Positions 36,702 through 45,349 of a DNA stretch of 53,994 bases are shown one piece after another. The stretch is from an uncultured Campylobacter sp. (GTDB lineage Bacteria > Campylobacterota > Campylobacteria > Campylobacterales > Campylobacteraceae). Made by a program: the position numbers and the translations under genes. Positions within the stretch are counted from its first letter, which is position 1, and each line of letters starts with the position of its first letter. The DNA is taken from NCBI RefSeq assembly GCF_905373215.1, contig NZ_CAJPRT010000015.1, forward strand, positions 1 to 53,994, given 5' to 3'. Below the pieces are notes generated by a model that was not told the origin of the DNA, searched no databases, and saw nothing but the letters and a program-made list of their open reading frames with translations.

Positions 36702-37177
36702 ACCGCGCTCCTAAAGTCGAATTTATCGATATTTTGGCGGATCGCTTCGTAGGTTACGATGCCCACGCTGGTGGCTAAATTTAAACTGCGCCCCGCCCCG
36801 CTCATCGGGATCGTGATGCAGTTTTCGCGGTTTGTGCGCATTATTTCAAGCGGCAGCCCGTGCCCTTCGGAGCCGAAAATCAAAAAATCGCCCGGCTGAA
36901 ATTTTGCCTCATAGTAGAGCTTGTTCGTCTTCGTCGTCGCAAAAAAGAAGCGCTGCTTAAATTTCTCGTTCGCCGCCATAAACTCGTCCCAATTTTCCCA
37001 AATTTTAAGATCCAAGCTCGCCCAGTAATCAAGCCCCGCGCGGCGCAGATGCTTATCGTCGATGACGAATCCCAGCGGCTTAATCAGATGCAAAGGACAC
37101 CCCGCATTGACGCACATGCGCCCGATGGAGCCCGTGTTTGTGTGGATCTGCGGATATACTAACACGATATTAAACAT
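36689..37177 (-). CDS. trmL: tRNA (cytidine/uridine-34 2'-O)-methyltransferase
   Basis: A 162-aa SPOUT methyltransferase modifying the wobble base of leucine tRNAs. The knot motifs are GSEGHGLP (residues about 110-117) and IPMSGAGRSLNLATSVGIVTYEA, and the start NIVLVYPQIHTNTGSIGRMC is diagnostic. I use the ATG at 37177; a TTG one codon upstream is also possible. It overlaps the nuclease behind it. Its 5' end overlaps a repetitive ORF by a few bases. Confidence 0.94.
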   Translation of the reverse strand: MFNIVLVYPQIHTNTGSIGRMCVNAGCPLHLIKPLGFVIDDKHLRRAGLDYWASLDLKIWENWDEFMAANEKFKQRFFFATTKTNKLYYEAKFQPGDFLIFGSEGHGLPLEIMRTNRENCITIPMSGAGRSLNLATSVGIVTYEAIRQNIDKFDFRSAVCEF

Positions 37178-37958
37178 CAAAAATCACCGATTTTGCATGA
37201 GCAGAATTTTGCGATTTAAAATTCCGCGAGGCAAAGTTTTGAGATTTAAAATTCCGCGAGACAAGGTTTTGAGATTTAGAATTTTGCAAAGCCAAATTAC
37301 ACGGCTTGGGATTTCGCGCAGTAAAGCCTTGCAAATTTGAATGGGCAAAATTCTGTAATTTGAAATTCTGCGAAATAAAATTTAGGTTCATGATTTTGCG
37401 ATACTGCAGGACGTCAGATCTCTCCTTGTAGCGACACGGCTCTTGCATTTTTTTGTGGTGCGGCGAGGCAACTACTCCCATAGCACAGGACGCGCAATAC
37501 GGCTCGCTAAATTTTGCTTTAATGCGTTTAATACGACGCAGGCTGTGAGATTTTGTGCCAAGATATCCTAATCCGCAAAATTTAATTTCGCTGTAATGTG
37601 AGCCGTGAAATTCCGTCTCGCTGCTGCACGGCTCGTATAATTTCCCGCCGCAGCGATGTGATCTACGAAATTCGCGCGATCCATAAAACTTCGCCTCGTG
37701 GGCTTTTTCGGTATGGCGACACGACGGATGAAATTTTAATAGGTCAAATTCCGCGTCGTGAAATCCTACCGAGCTAAGCTTTGCACTATGAAATCTTACG
37801 CCGCAAAAATTTAAATTTCGCTCGCCATAAAAGATAAAATTTCGCGCAGCAAAAATCACGAAATTTTGCCTGCGATCAAAGCAAAAAACGCACTCTTGCA
37901 AAGACGCAGCATTCTTGCAAAACGCGTAAATTTCGTCGCGACGATAGAATTTTTTCAT
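37170..37958 (-). CDS. Repetitive low-complexity ORF, coding status doubtful
   Basis: A 262-aa frame with a good ribosome site (AGGAG 8 nt before the ATG). After a plausible start (MKKFYRRDEIYAFCKN) the product becomes Phe/His/Ser/Asn-rich repeats such as K-F-H-x and NFKSQNFASRNFKSQN with many cysteines. No domain is recognised. The DNA is made of AAATTT-type words with a 30-bp tandem repeat near the end. It may be a real short gene extended by repeat expansion, or non-coding DNA that happens to stay open. Confidence 0.4.
   Translation of the reverse strand: MKKFYRRDEIYAFCKNAASLQECVFCFDRRQNFVIFAARNFIFYGERNLNFCGVRFHSAKLSSVGFHDAEFDLLKFHPSCRHTEKAHEAKFYGSREFRRSHRCGGKLYEPCSSETEFHGSHYSEIKFCGLGYLGTKSHSLRRIKRIKAKFSEPYCASCAMGVVASPHHKKMQEPCRYKERSDVLQYRKIMNLNFISQNFKLQNFAHSNLQGFTARNPKPCNLALQNSKSQNLVSRNFKSQNFASRNFKSQNSAHAKSVIFDV
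37212..37301. repeat. 30-bp tandem repeat
   Basis: Units begin GATTTAAAATTCCGCGAG at 37212 and 37242, with two differences in 30 bp. A decayed third starts at 37272 (GATTTAGAATTTTGC). The period keeps the reading frame, so the minus-strand ORF repeats ten residues. Confidence 0.8.
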
Positions 37959-38007
37959 AAAACTAGCTCCTAAATAAAACGGCGATTTTACAAAAATCTC
38001 TCTAAAT

Positions 38008-39129
38008 TTACGCTTTTAAAGCCGCTACAAACGCCCTAATCTCCGCTTCTTGCAGCCTCTCAATCTCCTTGCCGATCGCAGCGCCGCGCAGATTGCGAGC
38101 GACATCCGCTGCGCAAACCAAGCTTTTAAATTTCTTATCCCAAATCCCAAGCCGCTTCGCCGCTTGCACCCTACCTTTACAATATAGCCCGAGCCACTGC
38201 TTAAGCGGCATTTTTAGAGCGATTTTACATAGTCGCTCGTCGCTTACCCGCTTAAAAAACGGCTCGCTAAGTAGCCTTTTATAAAGAGAATTTAGCCCTA
38301 AATTCTTTAAAATCTTATTTTTATCTAATCCTAAAAAATTCAAAAACGCGTATAAAAAAAACATTTCATTTCTTACGAAAGATTCGCCGTGCTCTATGAA
38401 TTTTATCAGCCGCTCATGCGTACGCGTATCAATCCGCAATCCAAAAACCCGCTCATAAAGCCCCAGCTCTTGCATTAGCATCATCCCATATCGGTGCGCA
38501 GGTGCACGAAAAAATTTAATCAGCTCTGCTTTAACGCGCTCGCAACTAAGATCGCTAACGTCGATGCCGCGCATAAGCTCTAAGGTGCGCGGCTCGGCGC
38601 GAAGCTCAAATCTCGCGGCAAACTGCACTGCGCGATACACGCGCAAGCTATCCTCCACGAAAGTGTGCGGATCAACCACTCGCAAAATCCTCGCACGCAG
38701 ATCCGCAAGCCCGCCGTAAAAATCGAGCACTTTGCCGCTTATAGCGTCTATCATCATCGCATTGATCGTAAAATCGCGCCGCCTGCTAGCCTCATGTTCG
38801 TCCGTAGCCAAAGCGACGCTAAAGCCCTTGTGTCCGATGTCTGTCTTACTCTCGGTGCGCGGAAGCGAGATGTCGAAGCTTTTATATTTATAGACGAAGT
38901 AGCTTTTGCCGACGCCCTGTGCGCCGAAGTCTTGCATAATTTGCTCGAAGCGACGCGGACCCACATCGTAAAGCTCCACATCCACATCAGCACTTGTCCG
39001 CCCTAAAAAATGATCGCGCACGCAGCCACCTACCAGATATATGCGTGAGCTAAATTTTTTAAGATAATCTAAAAGCGCGATGAAATCGTCATTTTGATAG
39101 ATTTTCAAGTCGGTTTTCGATACTTGCAA
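38008..39129 (-). CDS. cca: CCA-adding / poly(A) polymerase family nucleotidyltransferase
   Basis: A 373-aa class II nucleotidyltransferase that completes the tRNA CCA end. The nucleotidyl-transfer signature LVGGCVRDHFLGRTSADVDVELYD holds the catalytic Asp pair. RRRDFTINAMMIDAISGKVLDFYGGLADL and LRVVDPHTFVEDSLRVYRAVQFAARF follow in family order. The track-supported start is TTG at 39129; another in-frame TTG lies at 39108. It overlaps the CiaD-like gene by 41 nt, matching the ciaD-cca order of C. jejuni. Confidence 0.93.
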   Translation of the reverse strand: MQVSKTDLKIYQNDDFIALLDYLKKFSSRIYLVGGCVRDHFLGRTSADVDVELYDVGPRRFEQIMQDFGAQGVGKSYFVYKYKSFDISLPRTESKTDIGHKGFSVALATDEHEASRRRDFTINAMMIDAISGKVLDFYGGLADLRARILRVVDPHTFVEDSLRVYRAVQFAARFELRAEPRTLELMRGIDVSDLSCERVKAELIKFFRAPAHRYGMMLMQELGLYERVFGLRIDTRTHERLIKFIEHGESFVRNEMFFLYAFLNFLGLDKNKILKNLGLNSLYKRLLSEPFFKRVSDERLCKIALKMPLKQWLGLYCKGRVQAAKRLGIWDKKFKSLVCAADVARNLRGAAIGKEIERLQEAEIRAFVAALKA

Positions 39130-40450
39130 GCAAAAATTCCATAAATTTTAAATTTAGCTCCACGCGCGCGTTCAAATCGCCCTTCTCAAAAGCGTTTAGT
39201 CCCTCAAAAAGCACTAAAATCCGCTCTTTTATCGCGCTCAAAAACTCCGCTTCGCTTAAAATTTTAAAATCTACATTTGCGAGATATTTTGATTTATCGC
39301 CCGCTTGTCTCGCAGCCCCAAGGTGTCGCGCTTCCTCGGGCTGGCGCAGGGCGGAATTTTGAGCACCAGAAGAGGCAAAGCTTCCCGCTTGCATATCCTG
39401 CTTGGCGGAATTACGAAGCTGCGGCGTGGCGAGCTCATGATCTCGCGCCTCAGGGATCGTAAAATTCTGCGGCTGCGAAACGAAATTTTGCTGCTGCACG
39501 GCAGCATTTCGGATCTCTAGTGCGGCGAAATTTTGAGCTTGAAGCGACGCTAAATCCTGCTTTTTAGAATGCGCTGTGCTGAAATAATTGTCAACTTCGT
39601 TTTCTTTGAAATCAGAACCAGACCCAAAATCGTCATTGCGAAGTTCCTTAAAATGCGCACCTAAAATACGAGGTGTCAAATCTTGCCCGCTTTGGGAGTC
39701 GTCATCCGTAGAATTTAGCGCTAATTCAAAATCTTTACTTTCGGCAGAGCTTTGCGCTATGCTTGCGTCCCTGCTTTGCGGAGAAACAAATCCATTCATA
39801 TCGCTGCCTAAACTATCGCAAATTTCGCCTGCGATGCCCGATAAATCACGAAAGCTTTCGTCAAATTTCGCGACGGAGCTTTTTAAAATTTCATCGCTTG
39901 CAAAGGCGGTATTTACGGAATCTTTGCTACTTGCAGAAGCGGAATTTATAAAATTTTCTCCATTTAAAGAGACGGAGGCCGCGGAATTCTCACCGCCTGC
40001 AAGATTAGAATTTTTAAAATTCTCCTCGCTGGAAAAAGTGAAATTTTCATCTTTTACGGCAAATTTTTTTAAAGTAGCGTCCGCTGTAAATTCTGCGCTG
40101 CTAGGCGCAGAGCTCTTGCGTGCAAGGGCATTTGAACGATCTAGGGCGGAATTTAAAGCGTCCGATGAAACAAAGCGCGAAGTGGAATTTTTAGTATCTA
40201 AGGAAGTGAAATTTTGCGCGTTTGGTGAAGCGATATCCGGCGCAGATGCGGAATTTAAGGCATCAGGCGCAATAGGATCTGGCGCAAAAGAAGTGGGGCT
40301 TAAAGCATCCTGCGAAGTCTGTGATCCTGCTTCAGCGCTGTTTGCATTCACAGCCCCCTCTTGCTGCGCCGCCAAATCTTGCGCGCGCTTTTGTGCTTTC
40401 ATCTCATTGACTGCTTCGATGATATCTTCTAGTTCATTTTCATACATCAA
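39089..40450 (-). CDS. CiaD-like protein with greatly expanded disordered middle
   Basis: 453 aa in three parts: a charged N-terminus (ENELEDIIEAVNEMKAQKRAQDL), a very long Ala/Ser/Asn/Asp-rich middle (about residues 35-385) with no predicted fold, and a conserved-looking C-terminus (FLSAIKERILVLFEGLNAFEKGD..ELNLKFMEFLLASIENRLENL). In C. jejuni the gene before cca is ciaD (Cj0788), a roughly 160-aa secreted invasion effector, and I recall a similar C-terminal pattern. The identity rests on position and that tail. The middle resembles the inserts in engB and the GNAT gene. Confidence 0.6.
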   Translation of the reverse strand: MMYENELEDIIEAVNEMKAQKRAQDLAAQQEGAVNANSAEAGSQTSQDALSPTSFAPDPIAPDALNSASAPDIASPNAQNFTSLDTKNSTSRFVSSDALNSALDRSNALARKSSAPSSAEFTADATLKKFAVKDENFTFSSEENFKNSNLAGGENSAASVSLNGENFINSASASSKDSVNTAFASDEILKSSVAKFDESFRDLSGIAGEICDSLGSDMNGFVSPQSRDASIAQSSAESKDFELALNSTDDDSQSGQDLTPRILGAHFKELRNDDFGSGSDFKENEVDNYFSTAHSKKQDLASLQAQNFAALEIRNAAVQQQNFVSQPQNFTIPEARDHELATPQLRNSAKQDMQAGSFASSGAQNSALRQPEEARHLGAARQAGDKSKYLANVDFKILSEAEFLSAIKERILVLFEGLNAFEKGDLNARVELNLKFMEFLLASIENRLENLSK

Positions 40451-40682
40451 TTAGCCACCTCTTAAATTCTGCTTGTTTACGTGCATCGACGCTTAAAAAG
40501 CGCTCCAGCATCGCCATATTGACGCCAGAGCTTACTCGATGATTTAAATTTAGCCGCGCAAAAAGCACTGCCGCATCGCCATCTTGCAGATTATCGCGTA
40601 AAATACCGCGACAAATCCGCATCGCGCCGTAGATATCGCCTTTTTTCTCAAGCTCCATAGCGTATGCTAGTGCGCCATTCAA
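40440..40682 (-). CDS. Small TPR-like protein (Cj0787-like by position)
   Basis: An 80-aa soluble protein starting MNGALAYAMELEKKGDIYGAMRICRGILRDNLQDGDAAVLFARL, which reads as a single TPR-type helix pair (A-x-x-L-E-x-x-G..A-x-x-I-C-R-x-I-L), followed by a short helical tail ending FKRWLIDV. It lies just after leuB on the same strand and overlaps the CiaD-like gene by 11 nt. C. jejuni has a small gene at this position too. Function unknown. Confidence 0.7.
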   Translation of the reverse strand: MNGALAYAMELEKKGDIYGAMRICRGILRDNLQDGDAAVLFARLNLNHRVSSGVNMAMLERFLSVDARKQAEFKRWLIDV

Positions 40683-40691
40683 AGCTGGCTC

Positions 40692-41762
40692 CTAAGCCTT
40701 AGCCGCGTAATCTGCGATGATCGAGCCAATCTCTGCGGTCGAGCAAATTTCTTTGGCGTCGTACTGCGCAATGTCCTTGGTGCGGTAACCGTCGCGAAGC
40801 ACGGCGCGTACGGCAAGCTCGATCGCCGCCGCGGCCTCATTTTCGCCGAATGCGTATTTCAGCATCATCGCAGCGCTTAAAATCGTAGCTATCGGGTTTG
40901 CGATCCCCTGCCCCGCGATGTCGGGCGCACTGCCGTGAATCGGCTCGTAGATGCCTACCTTGCCGCCGATACTCGCACTCGGAAGCAGCCCGATCGAGCC
41001 GCAGATCATGCTCGCCTCGTCGCTTAAAATATCGCCGAACAAATTCTCCGTCAAAATCACGTCGAACTGCGCAGGCGCCCGCACGAGCTGCATCGCGGCG
41101 TTATCTACGTACATAAACTCCAAATTTATCCCCGCATAATTTTTCGCTAGCTCGCTTACGACCTCGCGCCACAGCTGGCTTGTTTCAAGCACGTTGGCTT
41201 TATCCACGAGCGTTATCTTTTTGTTTCGCAAAAGCGCAGCCTCAAAGGCAACTTTTGCGACGCGCTCGATCTCGGCAGCGTTGTAGCACATCGTATTTAG
41301 CGCATCCTTTTCGTTTTTAACGCGCGGCCGCCCGAAATAAATCCCGCCCGTAAGCTCGCGCACCACCATTATATCGACGCCTTTGATGATCTCCGGCTTT
41401 AGCGTCGAAGCGTTTATCAGCTCATCAAAAATCATCGCGGGACGTAGATTTGCAAACGCTCCAAGCTCTTTACGGATTTTAAGCAGTCCGCTTTCGGGGC
41501 GCAGTTCGCGCGGCAAGCCGTCCCATTTAGCTCCGCCGATCGCACCGAAAAGCACTGCGTCGCTTGATTTAGCGGCATTTAGCGTCTCATCTGGAAGCGG
41601 AACGCCCATAATGTCGATCGCCGCGCCACCCATCAAGCGGTAGTCAAAATTTAGCTCAAAATTAAATTTATGGCTTACGGCATCAAGCACCTTGATCGCT
41701 TCTTCGATGATCTCAGGGCCGATTCCGTCGCCTTTTATCACGCATACGTCGTATTTTTTCAT
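40692..41762 (-). CDS. leuB: 3-isopropylmalate dehydrogenase
   Basis: A 356-aa NAD-dependent enzyme of leucine synthesis that oxidatively decarboxylates 3-isopropylmalate. Signatures: GDGIGPEIIEEA at the N-terminus, GAIGGAKWD, VRELTGGIYFGRPR and the substrate/metal region TENLFGDILSDEASMICGSIGLLPSAS. NAD specificity is shown by GSAPDIAGQGIANP. It follows leuD by 9 nt in one operon; leuA and leuC are not in the window. Confidence 0.97.
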   Translation of the reverse strand: MKKYDVCVIKGDGIGPEIIEEAIKVLDAVSHKFNFELNFDYRLMGGAAIDIMGVPLPDETLNAAKSSDAVLFGAIGGAKWDGLPRELRPESGLLKIRKELGAFANLRPAMIFDELINASTLKPEIIKGVDIMVVRELTGGIYFGRPRVKNEKDALNTMCYNAAEIERVAKVAFEAALLRNKKITLVDKANVLETSQLWREVVSELAKNYAGINLEFMYVDNAAMQLVRAPAQFDVILTENLFGDILSDEASMICGSIGLLPSASIGGKVGIYEPIHGSAPDIAGQGIANPIATILSAAMMLKYAFGENEAAAAIELAVRAVLRDGYRTKDIAQYDAKEICSTAEIGSIIADYAAKA

Positions 41763-41771
41763 CTAAATTCC

Positions 41772-42254
41772 TTACAAGTTTATCTTTGTTTTTGCATAAT
41801 TTATCGCTCCGCCCGCGTCGAGTAGCTTTTGCATAAACTCGGGGATTGCGCCGAATTTATACTCAGTTTTTTGAGTTAAATTTTTAATTACGCCGCCCTT
41901 TAGATCGATGCTAAGCTCGTCGCCCTGCGCGATCTTATCCGTCTCGTCGCATTCGAGGATCAAAAAGCCCGTGTTGAAGCTGTTTCGATAAAAAATCCTA
42001 GCGAAGTTTTTTGCGATCACGCATGAAATCCCGGCGGCCTTAAGCGCCATCGGAGCGTGCTCGCGCGAGCTGCCGCAGCCGAAATTTTTCCCCGCTACGA
42101 TGATGTCGCCGCGAGCGATTTTGGACGAAAAATCCTTGTCAGCATCCTCCATAATGTGCGTCGCAAGCACCGCTGCGTCGGAGGTATTTAGGTAGCGCGC
42201 CGCGATAATAATGTCGGTGTCGATATCATCGCCGAATTTCCATACTTTTGCCAT
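41772..42254 (-). CDS. leuD: 3-isopropylmalate dehydratase small subunit
   Basis: A 160-aa swivel domain that pairs with LeuC to isomerise 2-isopropylmalate. It begins KVWKFGDDIDTDIIIAARYL and contains FGCGSSREHAPMALKAAGISCVIAKNFARIFYRNSFNTGFL, both diagnostic. LeuD and LeuB are adjacent without LeuC, so the large subunit must be encoded elsewhere. Confidence 0.96.
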   Translation of the reverse strand: MAKVWKFGDDIDTDIIIAARYLNTSDAAVLATHIMEDADKDFSSKIARGDIIVAGKNFGCGSSREHAPMALKAAGISCVIAKNFARIFYRNSFNTGFLILECDETDKIAQGDELSIDLKGGVIKNLTQKTEYKFGAIPEFMQKLLDAGGAINYAKTKINL

Positions 42255-42611
42255 ATTTCCGCCTTAAATTTTAAAATAGATGCGCGATTTTACCGACAAA
42301 TTTATTAAAATCCGCTCAATCGCTCCGATATGAGGGCGAAATTCCTCGCTTGAAATTTGGGGCTAAATTTAAACGCGAGAGCGCAGAGATAGGAAGTGTG
42401 GAGGCGTTAAATTTTAAATCGGCGGCGTAAAGGAGGCGGAATTTCGGCGCGCTAATTTTCGTCTTGCGAACGCGGGATTTTAAAGAGCAATCTTAAATTT
42501 AGCTAAAAATATAACCTAAATTTTAAAATTTAGCCTAATTTCTAAAATTTGAAAAATCATTAAATTTAGATGGTTCGCGCCGTATATAAGCAAAAATAAA
42601 GAGCGTTTCGG
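42255..42611. other. Divergent intergenic region, AT-word rich
   Basis: No gene seen between leuD and rpoD. It holds several AAATTTTAAAATTTAG-type words (about 42405-42560) like those at 12464 and 14100, and must contain the leuD promoter on the minus strand, which I cannot place with confidence. Confidence 0.5.
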
Positions 42612-42617
42612 TATAAT
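42612..42617 (+). promoter_or_regulatory. -10 box TATAAT for rpoD
   Basis: TATAAT within CGGTATAATCCGATC, 44 nt before the rpoD ATG, with an AT-rich stretch and no clear -35 upstream. CAAGGAG gives a strong ribosome site before the ATG at 42662. Confidence 0.65.
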
Positions 42618-42661
42618 CCGATCTTCCAAAACCAAATACACAACGACACAAGGAGATTTTT

Positions 42662-44542
42662 ATGGCGAGCCCAAAAGACGCCTTAACGCCCATCGAGCAG
42701 TTCTTCGACGAAAATCAGAAAAGCTACATCACCTACGAAAGACTGATAAAATTTTTCGACAAAGCCCCCACCGCGACGGCCGTTAAGAAGGTCGAAGCGC
42801 TTACCAAAAAATTTGACGTCGAGCTGATCTCCGCCGCAGAAATCTCCAAAATCAAAAATTTAGAGGACGCAAAACTCAAAGAAGCGACGCAAAAAAGGCT
42901 GCTAGACGAGGGCTGGGACGAGGAGTTTGATCTATCTAGCGACGTCGAGCTTTTGGAGTGGAGCCGCTCGGACAGCCCCGTGCGGATGTATCTGCGCGAA
43001 ATGGGGCAAATCCCGCTACTTAGCAAGGAAGAGGAGATCGAGATCAGTAAAAAAATCGAGCTCGGCGAAGACATCATCATCGACGCGTTTTGCTCGGTGC
43101 CATACTTAATAGACTTCATTTTAGATTATAAAGAGCCGCTAATCAACCGCGAACGCCGCGTCAAGGAGCTTTTCAAGAGCTTTGACGACAGCGACGAAGA
43201 GGGTGAAGATGAGGACGAAGAGGAGCTGTCGGAGGATGATTACGATGATGAGGAGGAGAGCACGGATGAGGACGAGGCGAAGCAAAAGCGCTCTAGAAAG
43301 AACGATAAGCGCGCTCTAAAGGTCATCGAAAGCTTTAAGGCTCTTGAAAAAGCCAAAAAGGACTGGATGAAATTTGCCGAGAAAAACGCCGAAGCGATCA
43401 AGGAGAGCAAGGGAATTTTATCGAAGCTGAACTTGGCGTTTAAAAAGAAAATTTTAAAAGAAAAGCTCATGGATCTGGGCCCAACCAGCAAGCTCATCAC
43501 CGAGATCGTAAAATCGATGGAGACCGCGCTAAAAAGCGACGAGGGCTTTGAAAAGGAGCTTAAGCGCCTGGAATACAAGCTGCCGATGTTTAGCGCCGAA
43601 CTGCGCGAAAACCACAAAAAAATTCTAAAAGAGATCACGAGACTTAGCAAAGACGACATCATCGCGCGCGTGCCGGAAGCTACGATGGTCTCGACATATG
43701 TCGATATAAAAAAGCTCTTTTTAACCAAAGAGGCGAGCAAAAAAAGCTTTAATCTCGAGCCCGAGCGGCTGAAAGAAATTTTAGAGCAGATCAAGCGCGG
43801 CAAGCGCATCAGCGATAACGCAAAGGCGCGCATGGCGAAGTCCAACCTGCGCCTGGTCGTCTCCATCGCCAAGCGCTACACCAACCGCGGGCTGCCGTTT
43901 TTAGACCTCATCCAGGAGGGCAATATCGGGCTTATGAAGGCGGTGGATAAATTTGAATACAAGCGCGGCTATAAATTTTCGACATACGCGACGTGGTGGA
44001 TCCGCCAGGCGATATCGCGCGCCATCGCCGATCAAGCTCGCACGATTCGCATCCCGATCCATATGATCGAGACGATAAATCGTATCAATAAAATCACGCG
44101 CAAATATATGCAAGAAGGCGGCAAGGAGCCCGATATCAACGTCATCGCACAAGAGGTAGGCCTTAGCGTCGATAAAGTAAAGCAGGTCATCAAAATCACA
44201 AAGGAGCCGATCAGTCTAGAAGCGCCGATCGGAAACGAGGATGACGGCAAATTCGGCGATTTCGTCGAGGATAAAAGCTCGGTTTCGCCGATCGAGCAAA
44301 TTTTAAAATCCGACCTTAAAGAGCAGATCGACGATATTTTAGAACAGCTCAACGACCGCGAGCGCACGGTGATCCGCATGAGATTCGGACTGCTTGACGA
44401 CGAGAGCGACCGCACGCTCGAAGAGATCGGCAAAGAGCTCAACATCACTCGCGAGCGCGTCCGCCAGATCGAAAGCTCGGCGATCAAAAAGCTAAAGCAC
44501 CCAAAGATCGGCCGCAAACTCAAAACCTATATCGAGAGCTAG
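42662..44542 (+). CDS. rpoD: RNA polymerase primary sigma factor (sigma-70)
   Basis: The 626-aa housekeeping sigma factor. Region 1.2 is SPVRMYLREMGQIPLLSKEEEI. Region 2 is DLIQEGNIGLMKAVDKFEYKRGYKFSTYATWWIRQAISRAIADQ with the -10 reading helix. Region 3 follows, and region 4.2 is TLEEIGKELNITRERVRQIESSAIKKLKHP, the -35 reading helix-turn-helix. The non-conserved region after 1.2 holds a strongly acidic run (about residues 178-210). Length matches Campylobacter RpoD. Confidence 0.98.
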   Translation: MASPKDALTPIEQFFDENQKSYITYERLIKFFDKAPTATAVKKVEALTKKFDVELISAAEISKIKNLEDAKLKEATQKRLLDEGWDEEFDLSSDVELLEWSRSDSPVRMYLREMGQIPLLSKEEEIEISKKIELGEDIIIDAFCSVPYLIDFILDYKEPLINRERRVKELFKSFDDSDEEGEDEDEEELSEDDYDDEEESTDEDEAKQKRSRKNDKRALKVIESFKALEKAKKDWMKFAEKNAEAIKESKGILSKLNLAFKKKILKEKLMDLGPTSKLITEIVKSMETALKSDEGFEKELKRLEYKLPMFSAELRENHKKILKEITRLSKDDIIARVPEATMVSTYVDIKKLFLTKEASKKSFNLEPERLKEILEQIKRGKRISDNAKARMAKSNLRLVVSIAKRYTNRGLPFLDLIQEGNIGLMKAVDKFEYKRGYKFSTYATWWIRQAISRAIADQARTIRIPIHMIETINRINKITRKYMQEGGKEPDINVIAQEVGLSVDKVKQVIKITKEPISLEAPIGNEDDGKFGDFVEDKSSVSPIEQILKSDLKEQIDDILEQLNDRERTVIRMRFGLLDDESDRTLEEIGKELNITRERVRQIESSAIKKLKHPKIGRKLKTYIES

Positions 44543-44800
44543 AACAAAACGCAGATATAATTTACTCTTTTTACTCTTTGAACGCCCGGCAAATTTAAAA
44601 CTATAGATAGTCGGGCTTTGGCGTAGGCATTATGATCTTAAACGCACGACAAACTAAAATCCGCCCAGATCCAAGTTGGGGTGTCAATAATATATTTTTC
44701 AGTCTAAATTTTATCAGGCGAAGCAACAAATCAAGGCATAGTAAAATGCAGCAGTACTTAAAACTCCGATTTTTATGGGCTTAATGTTTGAAATCCGTAG
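44543..44800. other. Intergenic, trailer side of CRISPR array 2
   Basis: No gene seen. A weak inverted repeat (GCCCG near 44585 with CGGGC near 44613) could act in rpoD termination but the loop is long. The rest is unremarkable AT-rich sequence. Confidence 0.4.
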
Positions 44801-45286
44801 GTTCCAAACTCCAGCGGAGTAAATTACACGCGGGCTCTGCGCCATAATCAGATTGAAAAAGAAGTTTCAAAACTCCAGCGGAGAGAATTTACACTAAAGA
44901 AGACGACAATTACGATGTTTTGGTGATACAGTTTCAAACTCTAATGGAGGAAATTTACACGGAATACACAGGTATGAATGAATACGATCACTTGTGGTTT
45001 CAAACTCCAGCGGAGAAATTTAAACCAAAGCTTCCGCGCGATGGAGCAGGAGAGGCAGCTGTTTCAAACTCCAGCGGAGAGAATTTACACGATTGCGAAC
45101 TACTCTAGAGTACCGTATTTTGAGAGTTTCAAACTCCAGTGGAGGAAATTTACACTCAGCTCCGGGCAGGATCCGCGCGGCGCCAACATCGAGTTTCAAA
45201 CTCCAGCGGAAGAAATTTACACGCTTCGTAAAGCGATATAGTAGGCGTTTGCGTGTGTTTCAAACTCCAGCGGAAGAAATTTACAC
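44801..45286 (-). CRISPR. CRISPR array 2, separate diverged repeat family
   Basis: Eight repeats start at 44801, 44864, 44931, 44997, 45061, 45126, 45193 and 45257, with 34-37-nt spacers. The consensus begins GTTTCAAACTCCAGCGGA and ends AATTTACAC; copies are 29-31 nt and no more than two are identical. On the minus strand it ends TTTGAAAC. A CTCC-GCT-GGAG hairpin occupies the same positions as TCCC-GTT-GGGA in the main repeat. The left copies are the most damaged, so this is the trailer side. No cas genes adjoin it. Confidence 0.95.
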
Positions 45287-45349
45287 AGCGCCAGAAATTC
45301 TATTTTTGTAGGCTATGAATATTTGAAGTTTATATTCCTACCCCTTAAA
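45287..45349 (-). promoter_or_regulatory. Leader of CRISPR array 2
   Basis: Aligned without gaps to 24500-24562 from the repeat edge, about 38 of 63 positions match, concentrated in ATTTTT-n-TAGG (45302-45312), GT-n-TATATT (45328-45336) and CCTTAAA (45343-45349). This marks the right end as the leader side and agrees with the decay at the left end. Confidence 0.65.
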
